DNA of 64,000 nucleotides from Paenibacillus sp. UNC451MF (GTDB lineage: Bacteria; Bacillota; Bacilli; Paenibacillales; NBRC-103111), in NCBI RefSeq assembly GCF_000686845.1, contig NZ_JMLS01000005.1, positions 1 through 64,000 of the forward strand, in the 5' to 3' direction. The position numbers were made by a program, and so were the translations under genes. Below the pieces are notes generated by a model, which had not been told where the DNA came from, ran no database searches, and was given only the letters and a program-made list of their open reading frames with translations. Position 1 is the first letter of the stretch. Every line of letters starts with the position of its first letter. This document shows, in pieces, positions 1-6,950 of the stretch.

Positions 1-5
1 AATAT

Positions 6-81
<76 letters not shown>

Positions 82-95
82 TGTTTGTCTAATGC

Positions 96-172
96 GGAGC
101 CGTGGTGTAGAGGCCTAACATGCCTGCCTGTCACGCAGGAGACCGCGGGTTCGAATCCCGTCGGCTCCGCCA
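96..172 (+). tRNA. tRNA-Asp (anticodon GTC)
   Basis: The acceptor stem pairs GGAGCCG with CGGCTCC, the discriminator base is G and CCA is encoded. The anticodon stem CCTGC/GCAGG encloses a GTC anticodon. Confidence 0.97.
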
Positions 173-218
173 TTTCTTTAATAGAAATGAACGGAATTGG
201 ACAAGATATAGCTTATAA

Positions 219-294
<76 letters not shown>

Positions 295-329
295 TAGGCG
301 TACTGCTAATGCAGAGGGGCCAAACATAT

Positions 330-414
330 GGAGGCTTAGTGAAGTGGCTAAACACGGCAGACTGTAAATCTGCTCTCATCGAGTTCGGTGGTTCGAATCC
401 ATCAGCCTCCACCA
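330..414 (+). tRNA. tRNA-Tyr (anticodon GTA)
   Basis: This is an 85-nt class II tRNA with a long variable arm. The acceptor stem pairs GGAGGCT with AGCCTCC, CCA is encoded and the anticodon is GTA. Confidence 0.97.
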
Positions 415-419
415 TTTAT

Positions 420-493
420 AGGGGCATAGTTTAAAGGTAGAACAAAGGTCTCCAAAACCTTTGGTGTGGGTTCGATTCCTGCTGCCCCTGCCA
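420..493 (+). tRNA. tRNA-Trp (anticodon CCA)
   Basis: The acceptor stem pairs AGGGGCA with TGCCCCT, with discriminator G and an encoded 3' CCA. The loop CTCCAAA on stem AAGGT/ACCTT gives anticodon CCA. Confidence 0.96.
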
Positions 494-505
494 ATTAAAT
501 ACTGT

Positions 506-582
506 GGCGGTCGTGGCGAAGGGGTTAACGCACTGGTCTGTGGCTCCAGCATTCGTGGGTTCAAGTCCCATCGATCGCCCCA
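506..582 (+). tRNA. tRNA-His (anticodon GTG)
   Basis: The acceptor stem pairs GCGGTCG with CGATCGC. An extra 5' G, typical of tRNA-His, opposes C73, and CCA is encoded. The anticodon is GTG. The last anticodon-stem pair looks like a T-T mismatch, which does not change the call. Confidence 0.95.
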
Positions 583-598
583 TTATTTTTTCAATTAT

Positions 599-670
599 TG
601 GGGATTAGCCAAGCGGTAAGGCAACGGACTTTGACTCCGTCATGCCTAGGTTCGAATCCTAGATCCCCAG
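599..670 (+). tRNA. tRNA-Gln (anticodon TTG)
   Basis: The acceptor stem pairs TGGGGAT with ATCCCCA and the discriminator is G. The anticodon stem ACGGA/TCCGT encloses TTG. No CCA is encoded (G is followed by TTT), so the end must be added by CCA nucleotidyltransferase, unlike most of its neighbours. Confidence 0.95.
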
Positions 671-680
671 TTTATTATAT

Positions 681-755
681 GCGGAAGTGGCTCAGCGGTA
701 GAGCATCGCCTTGCCAAGGCGAGGGTCGCGGGTTCGATTCCCGTCTTCCGCTCCA
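681..755 (+). tRNA. tRNA-Gly (anticodon GCC)
   Basis: The acceptor stem pairs GCGGAAG with CTTCCGC, followed by T and an encoded CCA. The anticodon stem TCGCC/GGCGA encloses GCC. Confidence 0.97.
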
Positions 756-764
756 AATTAATTA

Positions 765-838
765 GGCGCCATAGCCAAGTGGTAAGGCAGAGCTCTGCAA
801 AAGCTTTACCCCCAGTTCGAGTCTGGGTGGCGCCTCCA
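765..838 (+). tRNA. tRNA-Cys (anticodon GCA)
   Basis: The acceptor stem pairs GGCGCCA with TGGCGCC, followed by T and an encoded CCA. The loop CTGCAAA gives anticodon GCA. Confidence 0.97.
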
Positions 839-845
839 TCTTTAC

Positions 846-934
846 GCCGGAGTGGCGGAATCGGCAGACGCACAGGACTTAAAATCCTGCGGTAGGTGAC
901 TACCGTACCAGTTCAAGTCTGGTCTTCGGCACCA
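846..934 (+). tRNA. tRNA-Leu (anticodon TAA)
   Basis: This is an 89-nt class II tRNA with a long variable arm (GGTAGGTGACTACC region). The anticodon stem CAGGA/TCCTG encloses TAA, and CCA is encoded. Confidence 0.97.
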
Positions 935-955
935 GTTAATTACAAATCAATATTT

Positions 956-1032
956 GCGCCCTTAGCTCAGCTGGATAGAGCGTTTGACTACGAATCAAAA
1001 GGTCGGGAGTTCGAATCTCTCAGGGCGCGCCA
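956..1032 (+). tRNA. tRNA-Arg (anticodon ACG)
   Basis: The acceptor stem pairs GCGCCCT with AGGGCGC, with discriminator G and an encoded CCA. The anticodon stem TTTGA/TCAAA encloses ACG. The wobble A is normally deaminated to inosine by TadA. Confidence 0.97.
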
Positions 1033-1037
1033 TACTA

Positions 1038-1117
1038 GCCGGTGTGGCGGAATTGGCAGACGCGCGCGACTCAAAATCGTGAGGGAAACCGTGGGGGTTC
1101 GAGTCCCTTCACCGGCA
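1038..1117 (+). tRNA. tRNA-Leu (anticodon CAA)
   Basis: This class II tRNA has acceptor GCCGGTG/CACCGGC and anticodon stem CGCGA/TCGTG enclosing CAA. Like tRNA-Gln it lacks an encoded CCA (A is followed by TAT). It is the last gene of the array, 10 bp before the terminator. Confidence 0.95.
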
Positions 1118-1127
1118 TATAAAAAAA

Positions 1128-1157
1128 CCATTAGATAACATATCTAATGGTTTTTTT
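1128..1157 (+). terminator. Terminator of the tRNA operon
   Basis: A 10-bp inverted repeat (CCATTAGATA / TATCTAATGG) with a 3-nt loop is followed by a T-run and preceded by an A-run, so it could act in both directions. It ends the tRNA array. Confidence 0.9.
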
Positions 1158-1223
1158 ATATGTTCTATTCAAAGTAAGATGCAGAGCAGAAAGCAGCTTA
1201 AAAGACGAAACTCTGTATGCTAA

Positions 1224-1451
1224 TCACAGCCGTGCAAAATATTGATTTAGAGAATCCAATATTTCTGCACAGTATGCTGTTTCCTCTTCCGTATCCGATT
1301 TTGATTCGGAATGCTCATCCTTTTGAATTTGTTCAAACCGTTGAACGAGCGCATCGGTTACGAATTCCGCGCTCACGCCATAATGCTTAATAATGGCAAA
1401 GAGACCATCCAGGTTGGTGTGATTATCAATAATTTCAGATAAATGACTCAT
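1224..1451 (-). CDS. Hypothetical small acidic protein
   Basis: A 75-residue protein that I do not recognise. It is mostly predicted helical, with an acidic Ser/Glu/Asp stretch at about residues 46-57 and a hydrophobic C-terminal helix. A strong ribosome site (GAGGAGG) lies 10 bases before the ATG, which makes it a credible gene. It faces the tRNA terminator and runs divergently from the spore-protein gene at 1588. No catalytic motif, signal peptide or membrane segment is visible. Confidence 0.7.
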   Translation of the reverse strand: MSHLSEIIDNHTNLDGLFAIIKHYGVSAEFVTDALVQRFEQIQKDEHSESKSDTEEETAYCAEILDSLNQYFARL

Positions 1452-1522
1452 GATTCTGGTACCTCCTCAAAGCTTTGGATTCAGCTTAATTATTGTTGAC
1501 GGTAAATCAATGTTTTATGTAA

Positions 1523-1552
1523 GTATAGGACCGGTTGTTTAGGCTTATTCTA
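1523..1552 (+). promoter_or_regulatory. Candidate sigma-G promoter of the SASP gene
   Basis: GTATA, an 18-base spacer and TATTCTA resemble the forespore sigma-G consensus (GNATR, 17-18, CATNNTA) with one -10 mismatch. It lies 36 bases upstream of the alpha/beta SASP start. The promoter call is inference from the consensus. Confidence 0.45.
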
Positions 1553-1587
1553 TACTTATACTTCCATGAAGAGAAAGGAGCACTGTC

Positions 1588-1875
1588 ATGGCAAGAAGAA
1601 GGAGCAGCAGCAGGCTGCTAGTCCCTAGTGCCTCTCAGGGGATGGAGCAGTTTAAAGGGGAAGTCATGAAGTCGCAAGGTTTTGCCGTCAATATGAACAA
1701 GCCGGATGATGTTAAATACGAGGTGGCCAAGACGCTAGGCATTCCGCTCACGTCCAATGGAAACGGACATTTATCAACGGAGCAGGCAGGGAAGATTGGT
1801 GGTAGAATAGGCGGATCCATGGTCAAAGAGATGATAAGGATGGCACAGCAAAAGCTGTTGGAAGATCGAAAGTAG
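1588..1875 (+). CDS. Alpha/beta-type small acid-soluble spore protein
   Basis: This protein coats and protects spore DNA in the forespore and is degraded at germination by the GPR protease. The N-terminal half contains the family stretch LLVPSASQGMEQFKGEV (about residues 10-26). A likely GPR cleavage site is EVA in YEVAKTLGI (residues 44-52), and the second conserved block is at 68-90 (GKIGGRIGGSMVKEMI). At 95 residues it is slightly longer than the usual 60-75, because of an Arg/Ser-rich N-terminus and a longer centre. A GAAAGGAG ribosome site precedes the ATG. It is monocistronic, with its own terminator. Confidence 0.9.
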   Translation: MARRRSSSRLLVPSASQGMEQFKGEVMKSQGFAVNMNKPDDVKYEVAKTLGIPLTSNGNGHLSTEQAGKIGGRIGGSMVKEMIRMAQQKLLEDRK

Positions 1876-1925
1876 CCGCTTTGATGGACCACTAAGTACC
1901 GCTATATAGTAAGCGGATTAAAGAG

Positions 1926-1965
1926 AAGCCTTCGTTACCCCTTCTGGGCTAATGAAGGCTTTTTT
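1926..1965 (+). terminator. Terminator after SASP gene
   Basis: An inverted repeat AAGCCTTCGTTA / TAATGAAGGCTT followed by a T-run lies about 50 bp after the SASP stop. It could also serve the minus-strand deacetylase gene that ends at 1976. Confidence 0.85.
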
Positions 1966-1975
1966 CTTCATATGT

Positions 1976-3028
1976 CTATAGCTGCTTGGATACTTTAAGA
2001 AGCTCAGGTAAAGTGACTAATCGATATCCCTTGGACTGCAATGACTCGATAATGGTTGGTAGTGCGGCTACAGTCCCGGTCAAATTCTGGTTTGGTCCTC
2101 CGCCGGAATGCTGTAAAATAATCGAGCCTGCCCCTGCGTGGTTCAGAATATTTGCTGTGACTTCTGCTTGACTAAGCTGCTTCCAATCCCGCGAATCAAC
2201 GTTCCAATTAACAATTGTATAGTGGTGCTTGGACGCCCATAGCAATTGGCTTTCCGTTATTTCTCCGTAAGGCGGGCGAATCAGCCTGGGGGTATAACCG
2301 ATGGTGCCATTTATTACTTTTTGTGTTTTAGCAATTTGTGACTGGAACTGTTCATCTGATAGTTTGGTTAGTAAGGCATGGTTATAAGTATGATTCCCGA
2401 TAACATGTCCTTCCCTATGCATCCGTTTGACAACAGATGGATGCGCTTCAGCAAGGCGACCTACAACAAAAAAGGTTGCTTTAACATTATATTTTTTCAA
2501 AATATCTAATACTTGCAGTGTGTACTGTGTATCAGGGGCATCGTCAAAAGTCAGCGCAATTTGTTTGGAGCTGGTGGACCCTTTTAGCAGCAGCAGGTCA
2601 GGGTATTTTTTTACAAGCTGGCTTAAGGTGAGACGTTTGGCTGCCGTTGATTTTTTGGAAGCGGTTGAAGCAGGCGTGCCCTCTGTCGGCTTGGAAAGCT
2701 TTTTTTCCGCCTTACGAACGGATGTTGAAGGTGCTTGCACATTTAAATGCTGGTTGCTTGGTTGTTGAATTTGTGGAGAAGGCTGTGCCTCCGGTGTAGG
2801 AGAAGGCGTGATAGCTGCAGTGGTCGGTGGCCTAGTCGCTTGGGATGGCGCAGTAACTACTGGAGATTTTGGAGTACTGAGCTTATCCGACTGCTTAGAC
2901 TCGTTCTGCAGCTCCGTGGTATGTACGAACGGGGTTGGAGCAGAGCGTTCCGGCTGATGCGTGCATCCGGCTAAGCTCAAGGAAGCAATAGAAATGCATA
3001 AGGTTATTTTGACAACATCTGGTCTCAT
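1976..3028 (-). CDS. Lipoprotein polysaccharide deacetylase (NodB domain)
   Basis: A predicted membrane-anchored extracellular enzyme that removes N-acetyl groups from a cell-wall or surface polysaccharide. A lipobox (LAGC, Cys22) is followed by a Pro/Ser/Thr-rich linker to about residue 130 and a NodB domain at about 155-350. Family motifs seen are TFDDAPD (160-166), the metal-binding HTYNH (213-217), RPPYG (251-255), DSRDW (about 279-283) and LQHSGGG (305-311). The first motif has Ala where TFDDGPD is usual; the two Asp are kept. The ATG at 3028 was chosen because a GGGGGAG site precedes it; an in-frame start 18 bases upstream would lie on that site. The substrate is unknown. Confidence 0.88.
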   Translation of the reverse strand: MRPDVVKITLCISIASLSLAGCTHQPERSAPTPFVHTTELQNESKQSDKLSTPKSPVVTAPSQATRPPTTAAITPSPTPEAQPSPQIQQPSNQHLNVQAPSTSVRKAEKKLSKPTEGTPASTASKKSTAAKRLTLSQLVKKYPDLLLLKGSTSSKQIALTFDDAPDTQYTLQVLDILKKYNVKATFFVVGRLAEAHPSVVKRMHREGHVIGNHTYNHALLTKLSDEQFQSQIAKTQKVINGTIGYTPRLIRPPYGEITESQLLWASKHHYTIVNWNVDSRDWKQLSQAEVTANILNHAGAGSIILQHSGGGPNQNLTGTVAALPTIIESLQSKGYRLVTLPELLKVSKQL

Positions 3029-3106
3029 ACGATCTCCCCCTTGCACAAAGATGCTTTTAGTGTTGGCGAAAGGGGGAGGGATTATCCTACATTAAGAAAT
3101 GACATA

Positions 3107-3925
3107 CTACCCGGCCGCAACACCTTCCCAAATCATTTTGATTGCAACGATGAAGAAGGTAATACGAAGGATCCAGAGCAGCTTTTTGCTGCTAAGCTTG
3201 CTTGCAATTTTGGCGCCAAGCCAGCCTCCCACCAGGGCACTAGGGGCAAGTCCAAGCACCATCCATCCGTCAATTTCCCCCAAGCTGAGGTGGGTAAAGG
3301 AACCCATAATGGATGATAAGAAAATAACAAACATGGAGGTGGCTGTAGCAATATGAGGAGGATACCGGAAAATGATCACCATAGCTGGCACAAACAGAGA
3401 ACCTCCGCCGATGCCAAACAAACCTGATATGAAACCGACAGCCAGTCCAATGATCAGTGCAGGAATGATTCCGTAGCCGTATTCGTGAGTTTTCCCTTGT
3501 GCATCGATAAACGATCTTTGAATGGCCCACTGGATGTTCAAAGGCTTCATATAGTCGCGCAGCACAAGCAGTATCGCCATAATAAACATAAAGATGCCGA
3601 AGCTGAGCTGGAATGATTTTGCGTTAACGAATTGGGTCGTATAAGATCCAAGCATTGCTCCAGGTCCACAAGTGATGAAATAAATCCAGCCGCTTTTGAA
3701 ATCAACCCGTTTTTGTTTGAAAAAGGTGAGTGTAGAGGATAAAGCAGTGAAGATGAGAACAGCCAATGAGGTACCGACAGCGGTAGCGACGGAGATTTCT
3801 TGGCCAACAAAAATAGGACCCAAGTAGACAAGGGCAGGTACGATGATGACGCCCCCACCCAAGCCTACAAGACTCCCAAATGTCGCCGCAAGCAAGCCTA
3901 CAGCTGTGTAAAATAAAATTGACAT
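3107..3925 (-). CDS. TauE/SafE-family sulfite/anion exporter
   Basis: A 272-residue integral membrane protein with about eight hydrophobic segments in two halves. Each half carries a Gly-rich loop of the family type (SLVGLGGGVIIVPAL near the N-terminus, SGLFGIGGGSLFVPAM in the middle). The family (Pfam TauE) is linked to export of sulfite, sulfoacetate and other small sulfur compounds; the substrate cannot be told here. The start at 3925 was preferred over 3964 because GGGAGAAGG lies eight bases before it. It stands alone, convergent with nothing, with glpX behind it on the same strand. No sulfur gene is adjacent, but a CstR/rhodanese pair lies at 62.6 kb. Confidence 0.87.
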   Translation of the reverse strand: MSILFYTAVGLLAATFGSLVGLGGGVIIVPALVYLGPIFVGQEISVATAVGTSLAVLIFTALSSTLTFFKQKRVDFKSGWIYFITCGPGAMLGSYTTQFVNAKSFQLSFGIFMFIMAILLVLRDYMKPLNIQWAIQRSFIDAQGKTHEYGYGIIPALIIGLAVGFISGLFGIGGGSLFVPAMVIIFRYPPHIATATSMFVIFLSSIMGSFTHLSLGEIDGWMVLGLAPSALVGGWLGAKIASKLSSKKLLWILRITFFIVAIKMIWEGVAAG

Positions 3926-4001
3926 CCTAAAAACCTTCTCCCGTGATGTGTTGTGTACGACCATTGTATCACAGGAGAGAAAAGGATCTATATATTGCTG
4001 G

Positions 4002-4973
4002 TTATAACGAAGTTAAAATCTGAGGTTTATTAGGTAAATAATGAATGGAGCGAATGAATCGTACGGTTTTGGTCTGTGCCCGCATAACAATAGAATGGGT
4101 CTCTGCGCGCTGATTGGCCAAATACTGCACACCACCTAAAAATTCCCCTGGGGTAATGCCAGTTGCGGCAAAAATAACATCCTCTGTTCCAATCATATCC
4201 TTCATGCTTAATAGCTTTAAAGGATCATCCATCCCCATATTCAGGCAGCGGTTGAACTCTTCATCGTTGGAAGGCATGAGTCGTCCTTGCAGTTCGCCGC
4301 CGAGGCAGGAAAGTGCAGCGGCAGCTAATACTCCTTCTGGAGCTCCGCCAGAGCCGACGTAGAGATCAATACCCGATTCGGACAGTGCAGGAGCCATCGC
4401 GCCGGCAACATCCCCGTCACTTAATAATTTGATACGCACACCGACACGGCGCAGCGTTTGAATCATTTCTTGATGGCGTTCGCGGTCTAGAATCATGACG
4501 GTCAAATTGCTTAGAGGCTTATCCAGGATCTGTGCAGCTTTTTGCAGAGTTACTTCAAGAGGATCATTTAGATGTAGTTTTCCTGCTAATGCAGGGCCTA
4601 CAGCCAGTTTTTCCATATACATATCAGGAGCATGCAATAAGCACCCTTTGTTAGCAATAGCAATGACGGCAAGTGCGTTGTTCAGTCCTTTTGCGACCAG
4701 CTCTGTGCCTTCCAAGGGATCGACAGCAACGTCTACTTCTGGACCTTGTCCGTTACCAACCTGCTCGCCGATATACAGCATAGGGGCTTCATCCATTTCC
4801 CCTTCTCCTATAACCACTGTACCTTGAACGGAAACGGAATCAAACATGGTCCTCATAGCAGAAGTGGCTGCGCCGTCCGCTTGAATCTTGTCTCCCCGGC
4901 CCATCCATTGAGCTGCTGACAATGCGGCAAGCTCCGTTACGCGAACAATTTCCAGTGCTAGTTCTCTTTCCAT
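4002..4973 (-). CDS. glpX: Class II fructose-1,6-bisphosphatase
   Basis: Hydrolyses fructose-1,6-bisphosphate to fructose-6-phosphate, the gluconeogenic bypass of phosphofructokinase, in the cytosol. The 323-residue protein shows the GlpX signatures ADGAATSAMR (about 32-41), VVIGEGEMDEAPM (about 53-65) and VDPLEGTEL, which carry the metal ligands of the inositol-phosphatase-like fold. The ATG at 4973 matches the conserved MER N-terminus and has a GGGGGCT site six bases upstream. It lies divergently from ccpN, a known repressor of gluconeogenic genes. Whether CcpN controls it cannot be read from sequence. Confidence 0.95.
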   Translation of the reverse strand: MERELALEIVRVTELAALSAAQWMGRGDKIQADGAATSAMRTMFDSVSVQGTVVIGEGEMDEAPMLYIGEQVGNGQGPEVDVAVDPLEGTELVAKGLNNALAVIAIANKGCLLHAPDMYMEKLAVGPALAGKLHLNDPLEVTLQKAAQILDKPLSNLTVMILDRERHQEMIQTLRRVGVRIKLLSDGDVAGAMAPALSESGIDLYVGSGGAPEGVLAAAALSCLGGELQGRLMPSNDEEFNRCLNMGMDDPLKLLSMKDMIGTEDVIFAATGITPGEFLGGVQYLANQRAETHSIVMRAQTKTVRFIRSIHYLPNKPQILTSL

Positions 4974-5050
4974 GTACATAGCCCCCATATCCGATTTTTT
5001 CTGTGTAGTGTTATCAATTGATTAAATAAGATACAACGTTTAATAAATAT

Positions 5051-5079
5051 AGTATAATAATTAGTGATAAAACGTGCAA
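5051..5079 (-). promoter_or_regulatory. Sigma-A promoter of glpX
   Basis: On the minus strand, TTGCAC (5079-5074), a 17-base spacer and TATACT (5056-5051) fit a vegetative promoter. The implied 5' untranslated region is about 70 bases before the glpX ATG. Confidence 0.6.
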
Positions 5080-5130
5080 TATATTTTATTTCACACCTAC
5101 TTATTATTTATTTAAAGCTCATTATGAGTC

Positions 5131-5144
5131 ATGAATGGATTCAT
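5131..5144. promoter_or_regulatory. Palindrome between glpX and ccpN
   Basis: ATGAAT-GG-ATTCAT is a perfect inverted repeat with 6-base arms, about 25 bases upstream of the candidate ccpN -10 element. It could be an operator; no binding protein can be assigned. Confidence 0.35.
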
Positions 5145-5166
5145 TATATAAGTTTGAATCATTATT

Positions 5167-5175
5167 TGGTACAAT
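5167..5175 (+). promoter_or_regulatory. Extended -10 promoter candidate for ccpN
   Basis: TGG-TACAAT is an extended -10 element (TGN plus near-consensus hexamer) 40 bases upstream of the ccpN start. No good -35 box is present, which is tolerated for extended -10 promoters. Confidence 0.4.
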
Positions 5176-5214
5176 GCAGGTAACATTGTATGCTCGATAT
5201 AAAGACAGGAGGTT

Positions 5215-5868
5215 ATGACCATCGAACTGACAGCCCGCCAATTACAAATAGTAGAATTGGTCAAACAGCATGCGCCGATTACGGGTGAGCAGATTGCGGA
5301 AATGCTCGGATTAAGTCGCCCTACACTTCGTTCTGATTTGGCTTTGCTCGTAATGCTCGGTTATGTCGATGCGAAGCCCAAGGTAGGTTATTCACCTGGC
5401 TCTGCTATGTCCTCAGGAAGTCAGGCTTCCCGTAGATTGCAGTCGCTTAAAGTTAAAGATGTACAGTCCATGCCGGTCATCGTAAGAGAAAACGCTTCGG
5501 TTCATGATGCGGTCGTGTCGCTTTTTATGGAAAATGTGGGGAGCTTGATCGTTGTAGATGAAGAGAGCTGCCTAACAGGGGTCATTTCCCGTAAAGATTT
5601 ATTGAAATTTACATTGGGCAACACGGCGGCTGCGTCTATGCCGGTTAGTATGGTCATGACAAGGGAGCCGAACGTAGTCCATGTGAATCCTGAGGATACA
5701 GTTATCGATGCGGCACGCAAAATGATTCATCATCAGGTTGATAGCCTTCCCGTGGTGATCCGCTCAAAGGCTGATACCGCACAAGGTCGTACCCGATGGG
5801 ACGTTGTAGGTCGTGTTACTAAGACGATAATGACTCAAATTCTGCTGGAGCTTGCAACTGAGCCTTGA
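5215..5868 (+). CDS. ccpN: CcpN-type transcriptional repressor (HTH plus two CBS domains)
   Basis: A regulator of the CcpN/YqzB family, which in Bacillus subtilis represses gapB and pckA during glycolytic growth. An N-terminal winged HTH (about residues 5-60, with ITGEQIAEMLGLSRPTLRSDL) is followed by a short linker and two CBS domains (about 80-140 and 145-210) that in the family sense adenine nucleotides. The start MTIEL matches the family N-terminus, but the AGGAGG site ends only two bases before the ATG, an unusually tight spacing that may lower translation. The next gene, yqfL, is 50 bp downstream, as in Bacillus, supporting the assignment. Confidence 0.9.
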   Translation: MTIELTARQLQIVELVKQHAPITGEQIAEMLGLSRPTLRSDLALLVMLGYVDAKPKVGYSPGSAMSSGSQASRRLQSLKVKDVQSMPVIVRENASVHDAVVSLFMENVGSLIVVDEESCLTGVISRKDLLKFTLGNTAAASMPVSMVMTREPNVVHVNPEDTVIDAARKMIHHQVDSLPVVIRSKADTAQGRTRWDVVGRVTKTIMTQILLELATEP

Positions 5869-5918
5869 GTGATACGGAATGTGAATTAAAAAGTGTGTAA
5901 ATAAAGGAGAAGAACCGG

Positions 5919-6728
5919 ATGATGAAAGACGACCAACATTACGAAATCACGATTTGCTCTGACTCGGTAGGGGAGACCGCTGAAGCGGTTGTGAAAGCAA
6001 CAATGCGCCAATTCGATGCACAGCAGGTCAGGACGAAACGTATCGGTCATATCAAGCATGAGGATGAAATCCGCGCGATTATGGAGGAAGCTGCGAAGCG
6101 CGGGGGCTTCGTAGCTTATACACTGGTGCAGCCGGAGCTTCGTGAAATGATGAGGGAAGAAGCGGTCCGCTTGGGGGTACGCGCGGTCGATATTATGGGC
6201 CCCATGATGCAGGCTTTTATCGATACTTTCAACGATTCGCCCAAGCGTAAGCCGGGCTTGCTGCATGAATTGGATGATGATTATTTCAAAAGGGTAGAGG
6301 CCATTGAGTTCGCTGTAAAATGTGATGATGGCAGAGATACGAGCTCGTTGTTGAAGGCGGACATCGTGCTGATCGGTGTTTCTAGAACGTCGAAGACTCC
6401 GTTAAGCATCTTTTTGGCACACAAGGGCATAAAGGTTTCGAATCTGCCGCTTGTGCCTGAAGTAAAGCCTCCTAAGGAGTTGTTTCTATTACCGGGCAAC
6501 CGGATCGTCGGTCTTATTATGGATGCGGACAAGCTGTTGAAAATACGTACGGAGCGCTTGAAAGCGGTTGGGTTACCTTTTGGAGCGAAATATGCGGCTA
6601 TGGAGAGAATCATGGAAGAGCTGGATTACGCGAAAAATTTGATGAAACAGGTTGGGTGTCCGATCATTAACGTGACGGATAAGGCCATTGAGGAGACAGC
6701 AGGCATTATTATGGGTTATAAGCAGTAA
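5919..6728 (+). CDS. yqfL: Pyruvate,phosphate dikinase / PEP synthase regulatory protein (YqfL type)
   Basis: A DUF299-family protein of 269 residues, the usual length. Characterised members are bifunctional Ser/Thr kinase and pyrophosphorylase enzymes acting on pyruvate,phosphate dikinase or PEP synthase. The P-loop-like segment IGVSRTSKT lies at 152-160, and the N-terminal CSDSVGETAEAV motif is at 13-24. In Bacillus subtilis this gene sits in an operon with ccpN and is needed for CcpN control; the same order here suggests the same link. GGAGAAG precedes tandem ATG codons. A terminator follows. Confidence 0.92.
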   Translation: MMKDDQHYEITICSDSVGETAEAVVKATMRQFDAQQVRTKRIGHIKHEDEIRAIMEEAAKRGGFVAYTLVQPELREMMREEAVRLGVRAVDIMGPMMQAFIDTFNDSPKRKPGLLHELDDDYFKRVEAIEFAVKCDDGRDTSSLLKADIVLIGVSRTSKTPLSIFLAHKGIKVSNLPLVPEVKPPKELFLLPGNRIVGLIMDADKLLKIRTERLKAVGLPFGAKYAAMERIMEELDYAKNLMKQVGCPIINVTDKAIEETAGIIMGYKQ

Positions 6729-6742
6729 GGCTCTGAATACTT

Positions 6743-6788
6743 AAGCATGAGATGTACGCTTTGCGGGCGTAGGTTTCATGCTTCTTTT
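6743..6788 (+). terminator. Terminator after yqfL
   Basis: AAGCATGA pairs with TCATGCTT and an inner TACGC/GCGTA helix extends the stem; a CTTTTT tract follows. It closes the ccpN-yqfL unit. Confidence 0.8.
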
Positions 6789-6950
6789 TGATGGTTGGCT
6801 TGGTCGGTTCGAGAATACATACTAGGGTAGCATGGGCTGGACGATAAGTGGTATGTTACAATAAAAGAAAAGAGTACCAGAGACCATTAAAGGATTAAAA
6901 GAGTTGGGTTGAATGAACAGGATGCTCGTCCTAATGAGGAGGGTGCTAAG

